Shown piece after piece: positions 8,165 to 16,516 of a DNA stretch of 64,000 nucleotides; within the stretch, counting starts at the first letter, position 1; every line of letters starts with the position of its first letter. The notes under the pieces were generated by a model. The model worked only from the letters and a program-made list of their open reading frames with translations. It was not told where the DNA came from and did no database searches. The stretch spans positions 1 through 64,000 of the forward strand of contig JBGUEQ010000017.1 in NCBI GenBank assembly GCA_041821265.1. Reading direction: 5' to 3'. A program made the position numbers and the translations under genes. This DNA is from Lachnotalea sp041821265. GTDB lineage: Bacteria > Bacillota > Clostridia > Lachnospirales > Lachnospiraceae.

Positions 8165-9106
8165 ATGATAAGAATTTTCAGAACAACTAATGAAGGAATA
8201 AAAGAGGTTAATGAAATTCACGAGGGTTGTTGGATCGCATTAACAGATCCTACAGCAACTGAAATTTTGGATATTTCAAATCAATATAACATTGATGTTG
8301 AACATTTGAGAGCCTCATTAGATGAAGAAGAAAGATCACGTATTGAAATTGAAGAGAAATATACTTTGGTTTTGGTAGATATACCAGTTATTGAAGAGAG
8401 AAATAACAAAGATTGGTATGTGACAATACCATTAGCAATTATAATTACAGAAGAATTAATATTTACAATATGCTTAGAGGATACACCAGTGTTGGGAGCA
8501 TTTATGGATGGGAGAGTCCGAAACTTCTATACCTATAAGAAAACAAGATTTATTCTTCAGGTATTATATAAAAATGCGACGATGTTTTTACATTACCTCA
8601 GAATTATTGATAAAAAAAGTGAAGTAATCGAGAGAAAACTTCATATGTCAACTAAGAATGAAGAGCTAATAGAACTTTTAGAATTAGAAAAAAGTCTCGT
8701 TTATTTTACAACATCACTAAGGTCTAATGAGGTGGTTTTGGAGAAATTATTGAAAGCTGAAAGTGTTAAAAAATATCCAGAGGATAGAGAATTATTAGAA
8801 GATGTAATTATTGAAAATAAGCAGGCCATTGAAATGGCGAATATATATAGTGGTATTTTAAGTGGAACAATGGGTGCAATTGCATCAGTTATTTCCAATA
8901 ATTTGAATATTGTAATGAAATTTTTAGCTACCGTAACTATAGTAATGTCAATACCTACTATGATTGCAAGTTTTTATGGCATGAATGTAAATGCTTCAGG
9001 AATGCCAGGAGCAACAAGTCCATTTGGGTTTGCGTATGTTATTGTATTTTCATTAGTTATTTCTATTATGGTTGCACTGTTTTTCGCTAAAAAGGATTTG
9101 TTTTAA
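8165..9106 (+). CDS. corA: CorA-type divalent cation (Mg2+/Co2+) transporter
   Basis: A 313-residue CorA. A long soluble alpha/beta N-terminal domain and stalk helices precede two C-terminal membrane helices. The signature YGMN (Gly272-Met273-Asn274) sits at the end of the first helix, and a basic C-terminus (AKKDLF) follows the second. These are the defining features of the pentameric inner-membrane channel. AAAGGAG lies 10 nt before the ATG. The next gene starts only 26 bp downstream, so both are probably cotranscribed from the promoter at 7874. The long leader suggests expression is tuned, perhaps by metal. Confidence 0.93.
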   Translation: MIRIFRTTNEGIKEVNEIHEGCWIALTDPTATEILDISNQYNIDVEHLRASLDEEERSRIEIEEKYTLVLVDIPVIEERNNKDWYVTIPLAIIITEELIFTICLEDTPVLGAFMDGRVRNFYTYKKTRFILQVLYKNATMFLHYLRIIDKKSEVIERKLHMSTKNEELIELLELEKSLVYFTTSLRSNEVVLEKLLKAESVKKYPEDRELLEDVIIENKQAIEMANIYSGILSGTMGAIASVISNNLNIVMKFLATVTIVMSIPTMIASFYGMNVNASGMPGATSPFGFAYVIVFSLVISIMVALFFAKKDLF

Positions 9107-9132
9107 GTATTATATTAGAAAGGCGATATTAT

Positions 9133-9945
9133 ATGAATTTTATGAATAAGTTAGAGCGCAAATTTGGTAAATATGCAATACATAATCTTATGTATTACAT
9201 AATTATATTATATGGAATTGGAACCGTATTAGATCAAGTAGCACCTGGGGTTTGTGAGAAATATTTTTCGCTTAATCCAGAAGCTATCATGCATGGACAA
9301 GTCTATAGAGTAATTACATTTCTTATTGATGGACCAAGTAATGGAATTTTGTTTGCAATCATAGCGTTGTATTTATATTATACTATTGGAACAAATTTAG
9401 AAAGCCAATGGGGAGCATTTCGATTTAATATGTACTTCTTGGTGGGAATTCTTGGACATGTTTTAGCAGCATTGATTGTTTATGCAATTACAGGGGTACC
9501 ATATATATTAGGTACATCTTATTTGAATTTTTCGTTATTTTTTGCATTTGCGGCAACATATCCCAATATGCAATTTTTACTATTTTTTATTATACCAGTT
9601 AAGGCAAAGTGGCTTGGTTGGCTGAATGGAGCATATTTTCTATATACATTTATAGTAGGAAATATACCGACAAAGATATGTGTAGTTTTATCATTTTCAA
9701 ACTTTCTTCTATTCTTTTTTTCATCAAGAAATTTTAAAAGTATATCTCCAAAAGAGATACATCGAAAGAATGTTTATAAAAAGGCAAATACACACCCTAA
9801 AGGTGTTACAAAACATAAATGCGCAATTTGTGGGCGTACAGAAGAAGACGGAGACGAATTAGAATTTCGCTTTTGTTCAAAATGTGAGGGTAATTATGAA
9901 TATTGTCAAGATCATTTATTTACCCATCAACATATAAAGAAGTAG
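9133..9945 (+). CDS. Rhomboid-like membrane protein lacking the catalytic dyad, with C-terminal zinc ribbon
   Basis: 270 residues with about six membrane helices between 18 and 200, then a soluble tail. The helix layout, the early QVYRVITF segment (as WRLLTY in rhomboids) and NLESQWGAFRFN resemble the rhomboid/derlin fold. The position expected to carry the catalytic GxSG reads GTSYLNFS, with no Gly after the Ser, and I find no matching catalytic His in the last helices. The tail (about 233-268) has CAICG, then CSKC, then a Cys and several His, a zinc-ribbon-like pattern. It is probably a non-proteolytic membrane scaffold. Cotranscription with corA is likely. The family assignment is by pattern only. 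Confidence 0.6.
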   Translation: MNFMNKLERKFGKYAIHNLMYYIIILYGIGTVLDQVAPGVCEKYFSLNPEAIMHGQVYRVITFLIDGPSNGILFAIIALYLYYTIGTNLESQWGAFRFNMYFLVGILGHVLAALIVYAITGVPYILGTSYLNFSLFFAFAATYPNMQFLLFFIIPVKAKWLGWLNGAYFLYTFIVGNIPTKICVVLSFSNFLLFFFSSRNFKSISPKEIHRKNVYKKANTHPKGVTKHKCAICGRTEEDGDELEFRFCSKCEGNYEYCQDHLFTHQHIKK

Positions 9946-9948
9946 CAG

Positions 9949-9992
9949 TTACTATTTAGCTTATGGCGTCATAGTAATAAATAACTTTTTTA
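9949..9992 (+). terminator. Weak terminator-like hairpin before pyk
   Basis: TTACTAT/ATAGTAA arms (9949-9955, 9971-9977) followed a few bases later by a run of T. It resembles a degenerate copy of the palindrome found elsewhere in the window. Confidence 0.4.
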
Positions 9993-10109
9993 TTAAAATT
10001 TAATATTTATTTTAGCCTCTATAGTCGGGATATGAGAAGATTATACGAGGCTGAATTTATTTATAATAGTAATGGAATGCACAATTTATGTGCGTATTTA
10101 GGAGGAAAA

Positions 10110-11543
10110 ATGAAAAAAACAAAAATTATTTGCACAATGGGACCTAATACAAATGAAAGAGATATATTAAAATCATTAGTAGTGGAAGGTATGGATATTG
10201 CTAGGTTTAATTTTTCACATGGCGATCATGAAGAACAAAAAGAGAGAATGAATCTAGTTAAGAGTGTTAGAAAAGAACTGCAGGTACCAATTGCGATATT
10301 ATTAGATACAAAAGGACCTGAAATTAGAACTGGTCTTTTGAAGGATAAAAAAGTTATTTTGAACGAAAATGATATTTACACATTTACAAGTGAAGAAATT
10401 ATTGGAGATGAAAAAATAGGACATATTACTTATAATGAATTAGCAAAAGACTTAGTTCCAGGTAATAAAATTCTTGTTGATGATGGTCTTTTAGAATTTG
10501 AAGTAATTAAAGTTGATGGACCTGAGATTCAATGCAGAGTAATTAATGGCGGCGAACTTGGAATGCGCAAAGGTGTAAATGTTCCAAATGTTGTGGTTAA
10601 TCTTCCAGCACTTACACAAAAGGATATAGAAGATATCATCTTTGGTGTAAGCCAGGATATCGACTTTATTGCTGCTTCATTTGTTCGCTCAGCTGACTGC
10701 ATTAAAGAAATCAAAGCTCTTTTGAAAGAGCATAATGCAGATCATATACCAGTTATTGCAAAGATTGAGAATGCAGAGGGTATTGATAATATTGATGAGA
10801 TCATACATTATTCTGATGGAATTATGGTTGCCAGAGGAGATTTGGGTGTTGAAATTCCAGCAGATGAACTACCATACTTACAAAAAATGATTATTAAAAA
10901 ATGTAATGAACAATACAAACCAGTTATAACAGCTACTCAGATGTTAGATTCTATGATGAGAAATCCAAGACCAACAAGAGCCGAAGTTACAGATGTAGCA
11001 AATGCTATTTATGATGGTACAGATGCTGTTATGTTATCAGGAGAGACAGCAGCAGGTAAATATCCGTTAGAGTCTCTTAAAATGATGGTTAAAATTGCAA
11101 TATCAACAGAACAACATCTTGATTATGAACAGTTATTACTAAAGAAAGCGATGCATAGAAAGAAGAGTATTGCAAGTGCGGTTGGATATTCAACAGTAGC
11201 AACAGCTAATAATTTAGGAGCCAAATTAATTGTGACACCAACAGTGTCGGGAGCAACACCAAGACTCGTTTCAAGTTTTAAACCACAGGTTCCAATTATT
11301 GGTATATCTCCAAATGAAGAAACTCTTAGAAAAATGCAAATTTACTGGGGAGTTAATCCACTTTTATCGGAAGAAAAAGATACGACTGAGGATATCATTT
11401 CTAGAGCAATTGATATCATAAAAGGCAAAGGACTTGTAGAAAAAGGCGATGTTGTAGTTTTGACAGCGGGATCACCAGCACCAAGCATTGCTAATGGAGT
11501 TGGTGCTTTAAGTAATATGATGCGTGTAAGTATAATAGACTAA
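10110..11543 (+). CDS. pyk: Pyruvate kinase
   Basis: A 477-residue glycolytic enzyme making pyruvate and ATP from phosphoenolpyruvate and ADP. The N-terminal KIICTMGP strand, the active-site segment VARGDLGVEIP, the signature ITATQMLDSM and SGETAAGKYP are all intact. The regulatory C-terminal domain ends in MMRVSIID. Length matches pyruvate kinases without the extra PEP-utiliser domain. An in-frame upstream extension to 10032 exists, but GGAGG at 10101-10105 lies 4 nt before the ATG at 10110 and the family N-terminus begins there. It stands alone between a weak hairpin and a strong terminator. Confidence 0.96.
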   Translation: MKKTKIICTMGPNTNERDILKSLVVEGMDIARFNFSHGDHEEQKERMNLVKSVRKELQVPIAILLDTKGPEIRTGLLKDKKVILNENDIYTFTSEEIIGDEKIGHITYNELAKDLVPGNKILVDDGLLEFEVIKVDGPEIQCRVINGGELGMRKGVNVPNVVVNLPALTQKDIEDIIFGVSQDIDFIAASFVRSADCIKEIKALLKEHNADHIPVIAKIENAEGIDNIDEIIHYSDGIMVARGDLGVEIPADELPYLQKMIIKKCNEQYKPVITATQMLDSMMRNPRPTRAEVTDVANAIYDGTDAVMLSGETAAGKYPLESLKMMVKIAISTEQHLDYEQLLLKKAMHRKKSIASAVGYSTVATANNLGAKLIVTPTVSGATPRLVSSFKPQVPIIGISPNEETLRKMQIYWGVNPLLSEEKDTTEDIISRAIDIIKGKGLVEKGDVVVLTAGSPAPSIANGVGALSNMMRVSIID

Positions 11544-11565
11544 ATATCCAATTTGTCGCCATTGC

Positions 11566-11608
11566 ATAGCAGTAACTATTAAGGTACTCAATAGTTACTG
11601 CTATTTAT
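11566..11608 (+). terminator. Terminator after pyk, also a copy of the dispersed palindrome
   Basis: Perfect 15-bp arms ATAGCAGTAACTATT / AATAGTTACTGCTAT around a 9-nt loop containing GGTACTC. The inner part matches the palindrome family seen at 36298, 38194 and 50241. Only a short T-rich tail follows. Confidence 0.65.
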
Positions 11609-11727
11609 AAAAGACAACTATTATTAAAACTAATAAATTTACAAGTTTATATAATAGTGTTGTAATATGTTTTCATTGACGGTAGAATGTTGTTATCAGA
11701 AATGCAAAACGTCAAGGAGGCGTATTT

Positions 11728-12261
11728 ATGAAGTTGTCTGAAATGATTAAAATAGGAAAAGCTCAAATATATGAAAAAAATAGTATCATTTTAGACGAGC
11801 AATGTACCGATACTTTAATTTATATAGTGCTAAAAGGAGAAGTTCAAGTTATTGAAGCAAAGAAGGCATTAGGTATATGTATTAAATCAGGAGATTACTT
11901 TGGTGGAATTCCTTCACTTCAGGATCATATAAGGTTATACTCTGCTGTTGCAACAGAAGATAATACTACGGTATTTCAAATAAAAGCTAGTACACATAAT
12001 AGTTTGATTGAAAAATGTCCAGATATGTATACTAAAGTCTTCATAAGGTTTTTAAACAACGTTAGGGCAGGAATTGATGAATTAAATAAAACAGATCCTG
12101 TAGCGGCAACCCTATATAAATTAAATGCAATCTATGGAAGAATTAATTTATTAAAAGATTCTGATTTAATAGAGATGGTTAGCAAAGACTTAAATTATAC
12201 TATATTTACTATGAGATTTTTAAGTGATCTCAGTAATAAAATGAATTTAAATACTGTTTGA
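11728..12261 (+). CDS. Cyclic nucleotide-binding-domain protein without recognisable DNA-binding domain
   Basis: 177 residues. The first 110 or so form a Crp-type beta-roll (IYEKNSIILDEQCTDTLIYIVLKGEVQVI to SGDYFGGIPSLQD). The remaining 65 residues are helical and end at MNLNTV. No C-terminal winged helix of the Crp/Fnr family is visible and the protein is shorter than those regulators. The ligand-contact motif (GExx...RAA) is not conserved, so cAMP binding is doubtful. AAGGAGG lies 8 nt before the ATG. It is a single gene with a terminator about 125 bp downstream. Role unknown; it could sense a small molecule and act through a partner. Confidence 0.7.
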   Translation: MKLSEMIKIGKAQIYEKNSIILDEQCTDTLIYIVLKGEVQVIEAKKALGICIKSGDYFGGIPSLQDHIRLYSAVATEDNTTVFQIKASTHNSLIEKCPDMYTKVFIRFLNNVRAGIDELNKTDPVAATLYKLNAIYGRINLLKDSDLIEMVSKDLNYTIFTMRFLSDLSNKMNLNTV

Positions 12262-12385
12262 AATAGACAACACAATAGGATTTACTATAAATATAGTTTC
12301 GTGATTTTTGGAATGTAAATTAATTTTTTGCATATAGGGGAAAATAAGTAATAGTATTAATAAATGGAGTGGATAGAGTATTGTG

Positions 12386-12417
12386 AAAAAGAAAGTACAA
12401 AGTGTACTTTCTTTTTT
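12386..12417 (+). terminator. Intrinsic terminator
   Basis: A perfect stem of about 14 bp (GAAAGTACA/TGTACTTTC core with A/T flanks), a 3-nt loop and a T6 tail. It ends transcription from the cyclic-nucleotide-domain gene. Confidence 0.85.
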
Positions 12418-12780
12418 GAAACTAATAGGAAAGTTGATGAACTCCCTTGGTATTTTAACGGCAGTTGGAATCAAAATATATACCATGTGGATAGAAAATG
12501 TGTACCTATGCAATTTCTTTGGGCGTGAAAATGCCTTCAAAGCAGAAAATTTTTACACAAGGATATATGTTGTGCTTGAATTGCTATTGTGAGGTCATTT
12601 AAATAAGTTTAATCATTCGAAAACGAATAGAAGATGGTTATATTTGCTAAAAAATACAGGATGAATATAAAAAAATATATAGAAATGACAAAAAAATACA
12701 AATAGTAACGTTTGCAGAAACAAAATAGATTTTGGTAATATTGTACAAAAATGATTATGTACATATAGTAAAATGCACGA
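12418..12780. other. Long AT-rich intergenic stretch upstream of the pectin locus
   Basis: No supported gene lies here. Short open frames on both strands lack ribosome binding sites, and one of them runs across the terminator at 12386. The only feature I can support is a LacI-like half-operator at 12706. Confidence 0.6.
12706..12717. promoter_or_regulatory. Candidate LacI-family operator (upstream)
   Basis: TAACGTTTGCAG, whose complement CTGCAAACGTTA matches ten bases of the ideal LacI-type palindrome TGCAAACGTTTGCA. It lies about 65 bp before the -35 box at 12781. The likely regulator is the LacI protein at 20097. Confidence 0.4.
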
Positions 12781-12809
12781 TTGACATTGCAAAACTGTAA
12801 TGATATAGT
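12781..12809 (+). promoter_or_regulatory. Promoter of the pectin-utilisation operon
   Basis: TTGACA (12781-12786), a 17-bp spacer and TATAGT (12804-12809). It would give a 5' untranslated region of about 130 nt that includes the operator-like palindrome at 12900. Confidence 0.75.
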
Positions 12810-12899
12810 TGAAAAGTAAAGGTTGTACAGCATGAATGACTAAATAAAAGAATAAAAATTCTGATAGATTAGCATTTGTGCATATTTTTTACATAACGC

Positions 12900-12913
12900 T
12901 GCAAACCTTTGCA
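12900..12913. promoter_or_regulatory. Candidate LacI-family operator (downstream of promoter)
   Basis: TGCAAACCTTTGCA is a near-perfect palindrome with TGCAAA/TTTGCA arms around CC. It lies about 90 bp after the predicted transcription start, where a repressor could block elongation, and matches the general form of LacI/GalR operators. Confidence 0.5.
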
Positions 12914-12948
12914 AAAAATAAAATTAAAAAAGGAGAGATTATAGTATT

Positions 12949-14349
12949 ATGAAAAAGGGTAAAAAAATTATTGCATTACTAATGGCAACAACAATGGCAT
13001 TTTCAATGGCTGCATGTGGTTCATCTAACAAAGATACAACAACAACAGATGCAACAACAACAGATGCAACAACAGATGCGGCAACTGACACAGCAACAGA
13101 TGCAGCAGCAACAGATTCAACAGCAGATGCAGCAACAAGCGCAGATGGTAAAACAGTCATCACATTTTCTTGGTGGGGTGGTGATTCAAGACATGAGGCT
13201 ACATTAGCTGCAGTTGATAAGTTTATGGAACTTAATCCAGATATCGAAGTAAAAACGAACTACGGTTCATGGGATGGATGGGAAGAAAAACAAGCAACTG
13301 GTTTTTCAACAGGAACAGGTTCTGATGTAACTCAGATTAACTGGAACTGGCTGACTTCTTTTAGCTCAGATGGCAGCGTTTTTGCTGATTTAAATGAATA
13401 CAAGGATATTATCGATTTAACACAGTTTGATCAATCAAAATTAGATTTATGTACAGTAGCTGGTAAATTACAAGCTATTCCAACTTCAATGACAGGTAGA
13501 ATTTTCTATTGGAATAAAACTACTTTTGAAAAAGCTGGTATCGAAGTGCCTACTTCATTGGCAGAATTAATGGCAGCAGGTGAAACATTCAAAACTGTTT
13601 TAGGTGATGAATACTATCCAATATCACTTGGCGAATACGATAGAATGGTTCTTATGATATATTATCTAGAATCAGTATATGGTAAACCATGGGTGGAAAA
13701 TGGTGAATTACAATATAGCCAAACAGAAGTAGAAGATGGTTTGAAATTTATTCAGTCACTTGAAGATGCACATGTAACTCCTTCAATTGAAACAATTCTT
13801 GGAGATGGTGCAGATACACTTGATAAAAACCCTAAGTGGATGGGTGGAATTTATGCTGGTATTTTTGAATGGGATTCTTCCGCTTCTAAATTCTCATCCG
13901 CTTTAAATGAAGGTCAAGAATTTGTTGTTGGTAATTATTTCAAAGATATGGGTGAGTATCAAGGTGGATTCTCTAAAGTTTCTATGGCTTTTGCAGTTTC
14001 TGAGTCAGCAGCTAACAAAGAAGCATGCGCTAAATTAATTAACTTCTTATTAAATGATGAAGAAGGAGTTAAAATTATGGCATCAGAAAGAGGAATTCCT
14101 TTGAGCAAAGCAGGCTTACAGATTTGTACAGACAACAATCTTTTAAATGCAACAGTTGCCGAAGCAAACGGAAAAGTTCTTAGTTGGACACAGTTTGCTC
14201 TAGATCCTACATTTGAAGATGCTAAGCTAAAGAATAACCCAGATGGTGTATACTTTGATGTATTCGGTGGATTAAGTTATGGCGAGTATGATATAGCAAC
14301 AGCAGCTTCTACGCTTATAGATGGTGTAAATACAGCATTAGGTAACTAA
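12949..14349 (+). CDS. Sugar ABC transporter solute-binding lipoprotein (oligogalacturonide type, family 1)
   Basis: 466 residues. A basic signal peptide with lipobox MAAC places the lipid anchor at Cys22. A Thr/Ala/Asp linker (about 30-66) of simple repeats separates the anchor from a family-1 binding domain (FSWWGGDSRHEATLAAVDKF; TGRIFYWNKTTFEKAGIEVP; GGFSKVSMAFAVSES). Such proteins capture oligosaccharides outside the membrane for a two-permease importer. AAAGGAG precedes the ATG. GH105 and GH28 partners argue for galacturonate-containing ligands; exact specificity is inferred. A stem-loop follows the gene before GH105. No ATPase gene is in the locus, so a shared MsmX-like ATPase is assumed. 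Confidence 0.92.
   Translation: MKKGKKIIALLMATTMAFSMAACGSSNKDTTTTDATTTDATTDAATDTATDAAATDSTADAATSADGKTVITFSWWGGDSRHEATLAAVDKFMELNPDIEVKTNYGSWDGWEEKQATGFSTGTGSDVTQINWNWLTSFSSDGSVFADLNEYKDIIDLTQFDQSKLDLCTVAGKLQAIPTSMTGRIFYWNKTTFEKAGIEVPTSLAELMAAGETFKTVLGDEYYPISLGEYDRMVLMIYYLESVYGKPWVENGELQYSQTEVEDGLKFIQSLEDAHVTPSIETILGDGADTLDKNPKWMGGIYAGIFEWDSSASKFSSALNEGQEFVVGNYFKDMGEYQGGFSKVSMAFAVSESAANKEACAKLINFLLNDEEGVKIMASERGIPLSKAGLQICTDNNLLNATVAEANGKVLSWTQFALDPTFEDAKLKNNPDGVYFDVFGGLSYGEYDIATAASTLIDGVNTALGN
13036..13140 (+). repeat. Imperfect ACAACAGATGCA-type repeats coding the lipoprotein linker
   Basis: Short tandem motifs encode alternating Thr, Asp and Ala residues between the lipid anchor and the binding domain. 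The coding is low complexity and prone to length variation. Confidence 0.8.
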
Positions 14350-14401
14350 TTTTTGTATCACAAAAGAAGTAAGAATTGTTACAATATATAAAACAAACAT
14401 G

Positions 14402-14427
14402 TCGCCGGATGCTTCGGTATCCGGCGA
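14402..14427 (+). other. Intercistronic stem-loop between receptor and GH105 genes
   Basis: TCGCCGGAT / ATCCGGCGA arms (9 bp, GC-rich) with an 8-nt loop containing TTCG and no T-run. It is better explained as an mRNA-stabilising or processing element than as a terminator. A similar hairpin follows the second receptor gene at 44453. Confidence 0.65.
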
Positions 14428-14452
14428 TACGTTTATAGATAAGGAGAAAATT

Positions 14453-15556
14453 ATGAAGTTCGACCATTATGTAAAATATCATTTAGCTCATTTTGAAAAT
14501 GCAAAACCAGATTGGAATTATGAAGATGGGTGTGTATTAATGGGGTGTGTTCAATTATATAAAGTGACAAGAAATAACATGTATAAAGAATTTATAATTG
14601 AATACATGAAAGAATTTATAAATGATGATGGAACCATAAATCATTTTGAAAAAGATAATTACAATATTGACAGTATACATACTGGAAAAGTACTATTTTT
14701 TTTATATGAGGAAACAGAGGAAGAAAAGTATAGAAAAGCAATAGAAAATTTAATGGATCAACTTAGAGATCATCCGAGAACAAAATGTGGAAGTTTTTGG
14801 CATAAAAAAATTTATCCAAATCAGATATGGCTAGACGGTTTATATATGGCACAACCATTTTATATGGAATATGAAACGAAATTTGAGAATAAAGTACATT
14901 ATGAAGACATTATAAATCAGTTTAAGAATGCTAGAAAATATATTTATGATGAAGGATCATCATTGTATTATCATGCTTATGACGAAGCAAGAATTCAGAT
15001 ATGGGCTGATAAAGAAACAGGAAAGTCTCCGAATTTTTGGCTAAGAGCAATGGGATGGTATTTAATGGCTCTGATTGACACTATGGATGTAATGTCAAAA
15101 GAGATATTTGAACAGTATAAAACACTTGAAGGTATTTTTAAAGAAGCTGTTACTGGAATTTTGCAGTATCAGGACAAGGAAAGCAAATTATTTTATCAAG
15201 TAATTGATAAAGGTGATATAGAGGGGAATTACATAGAGACTTCAGGGTCGGCTATGATAGCTTATGCAATCATGAAGGGGTGCAGACTTGGAGCTTTATC
15301 TAAAGAGAAATATCAGGGTATTGGTGAAGAAATTCTTAATTCTTTAATCGACAATATGTTAATAGAAGAGAATAAAGTGCCAAAGCTTAGCGGGATTTGC
15401 TCAGTAGCAGGTCTTGGACCAAATGAGGACCGTGATGGAAGCTTAAAATATTATTTCTCAGAACCAATTGTATGTGATGATCATAAGGGATCCGGTGCTT
15501 TTATGATGGCATATGCTCAAATGTTAATGCTTATAAAGCAAAATAAAACAAAATAG
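14453..15556 (+). CDS. Unsaturated galacturonyl/rhamnogalacturonyl hydrolase, GH105
   Basis: A 367-residue (alpha/alpha)6-barrel protein without signal peptide, so cytoplasmic. GH105 enzymes add water to the 4,5-unsaturated galacturonate that pectin or rhamnogalacturonan lyases leave at chain ends. Visible family segments are DSIHTGKVLFFLY, the catalytic-Asp region IWLDGLYMAQPF, YHAYDE, FWLRAMGWYLMALID and the C-terminal KGSGAFMMAYAQM. AAGGAG is 7 nt before the ATG at 14453. An in-frame extension upstream runs through the stem-loop and has no ribosome binding site. It lies between the receptor and permease genes of the same operon. Confidence 0.93.
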   Translation: MKFDHYVKYHLAHFENAKPDWNYEDGCVLMGCVQLYKVTRNNMYKEFIIEYMKEFINDDGTINHFEKDNYNIDSIHTGKVLFFLYEETEEEKYRKAIENLMDQLRDHPRTKCGSFWHKKIYPNQIWLDGLYMAQPFYMEYETKFENKVHYEDIINQFKNARKYIYDEGSSLYYHAYDEARIQIWADKETGKSPNFWLRAMGWYLMALIDTMDVMSKEIFEQYKTLEGIFKEAVTGILQYQDKESKLFYQVIDKGDIEGNYIETSGSAMIAYAIMKGCRLGALSKEKYQGIGEEILNSLIDNMLIEENKVPKLSGICSVAGLGPNEDRDGSLKYYFSEPIVCDDHKGSGAFMMAYAQMLMLIKQNKTK

Positions 15557-15568
15557 GGAGGATTTGGA

Positions 15569-16510
15569 ATGGCTAAAAATGCTAATGCTACAGTTTCAGG
15601 AGTAGCTCCTACACGCAAAAAGGGATTTAAAAAAGTTGCTCAGAATTATACAGGATTCTTCTTTATTCTTCCCTGGCTTATCGGTTTCATTATTTTTAAA
15701 TTATATCCGTTCGGATCATCATTAGCTTATAGTTTTACAGATTATCATTTGTTTAATGGTATTTCCAAAATTGGAATAATGAATTATGTTGAAATCTTTA
15801 CAGATGATAAAATTATGAGAGCTTTTAAAGTTACTTTTAAATATGCGTTCTTAACAGTACCAATCAAATTAACAGCAGCTTTATTTATCGCTTACATATT
15901 GAATTTTAAAATTAAAGGCGTTAATTTCTTTCGAACTGCATATTATATTCCATCCATTTTAGGTGGATCAATTGCTATCGCAGTTTTATGGAAAGCTATA
16001 TTTAGAGATGAGGGACTAATCAATACACTTTTGGGTTATTTTGGAGTAAATGGCCCGAACTGGTTGTCAGATACACACTATGCATTATTTATTATATGTT
16101 TATTAAGAGTATGGCAGTTTGGTTCCGCAATGGTTATATTTTTGGCGGCGTTAAAAGGTGTTTCAGGAGATTTGTATGAGGCCGCAGCAATTGATGGTGC
16201 CGGTAAATGGAGACAATTCTTTAGTATTACGGTACCAATGATTACGCCAGTAATTTTCTACAACTTAGTTACGCAGCTTTGCCAAGCATTCCAAGAATTT
16301 AATGGACCATATGTAATTACAAGAGGTGGTCCTAGAGGATCAACTACTTTAATTTCATTACTTGTATACAACAATGCTTTCAAGAGTTATGAGATGGGTA
16401 TAGCAAGTGCAATGGCTTGGTTGATGTTCATTATTGTAATGGTTCTTACAGTGATTGCATTTATAAGTCAAAAACATTGGGTATATTACTCAGATGATGA
16501 TGGGAGGTAG
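15569..16510 (+). CDS. Sugar ABC transporter permease (LplB/UgpA type)
   Basis: 313 residues with six predicted membrane helices. The cytoplasmic EAA loop reads LYEAAAIDGAGKWRQFFSITVP, where the shared ATPase docks. The N-terminal 25 residues are polar and basic. A GGGAGG site lies 8 nt before the ATG, and the gene starts 12 bp after the GH105 stop and ends 6 bp before its partner permease. The pair forms the membrane channel that imports oligosaccharide delivered by the lipoprotein at 12949. Confidence 0.94.
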   Translation: MAKNANATVSGVAPTRKKGFKKVAQNYTGFFFILPWLIGFIIFKLYPFGSSLAYSFTDYHLFNGISKIGIMNYVEIFTDDKIMRAFKVTFKYAFLTVPIKLTAALFIAYILNFKIKGVNFFRTAYYIPSILGGSIAIAVLWKAIFRDEGLINTLLGYFGVNGPNWLSDTHYALFIICLLRVWQFGSAMVIFLAALKGVSGDLYEAAAIDGAGKWRQFFSITVPMITPVIFYNLVTQLCQAFQEFNGPYVITRGGPRGSTTLISLLVYNNAFKSYEMGIASAMAWLMFIIVMVLTVIAFISQKHWVYYSDDDGR

Positions 16511-16516
16511 AAAGTA

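Noticed and set aside
10032..10109. 26-residue N-terminal extension of pyruvate kinase
   Set aside because: GGAGG at 10101-10105 and the family start MKKTKIICTMGP fix the start at 10110.
12383..12592. 69-codon plus-strand frame starting GTG
   Set aside because: It runs straight through a perfect intrinsic terminator and has no ribosome binding site.
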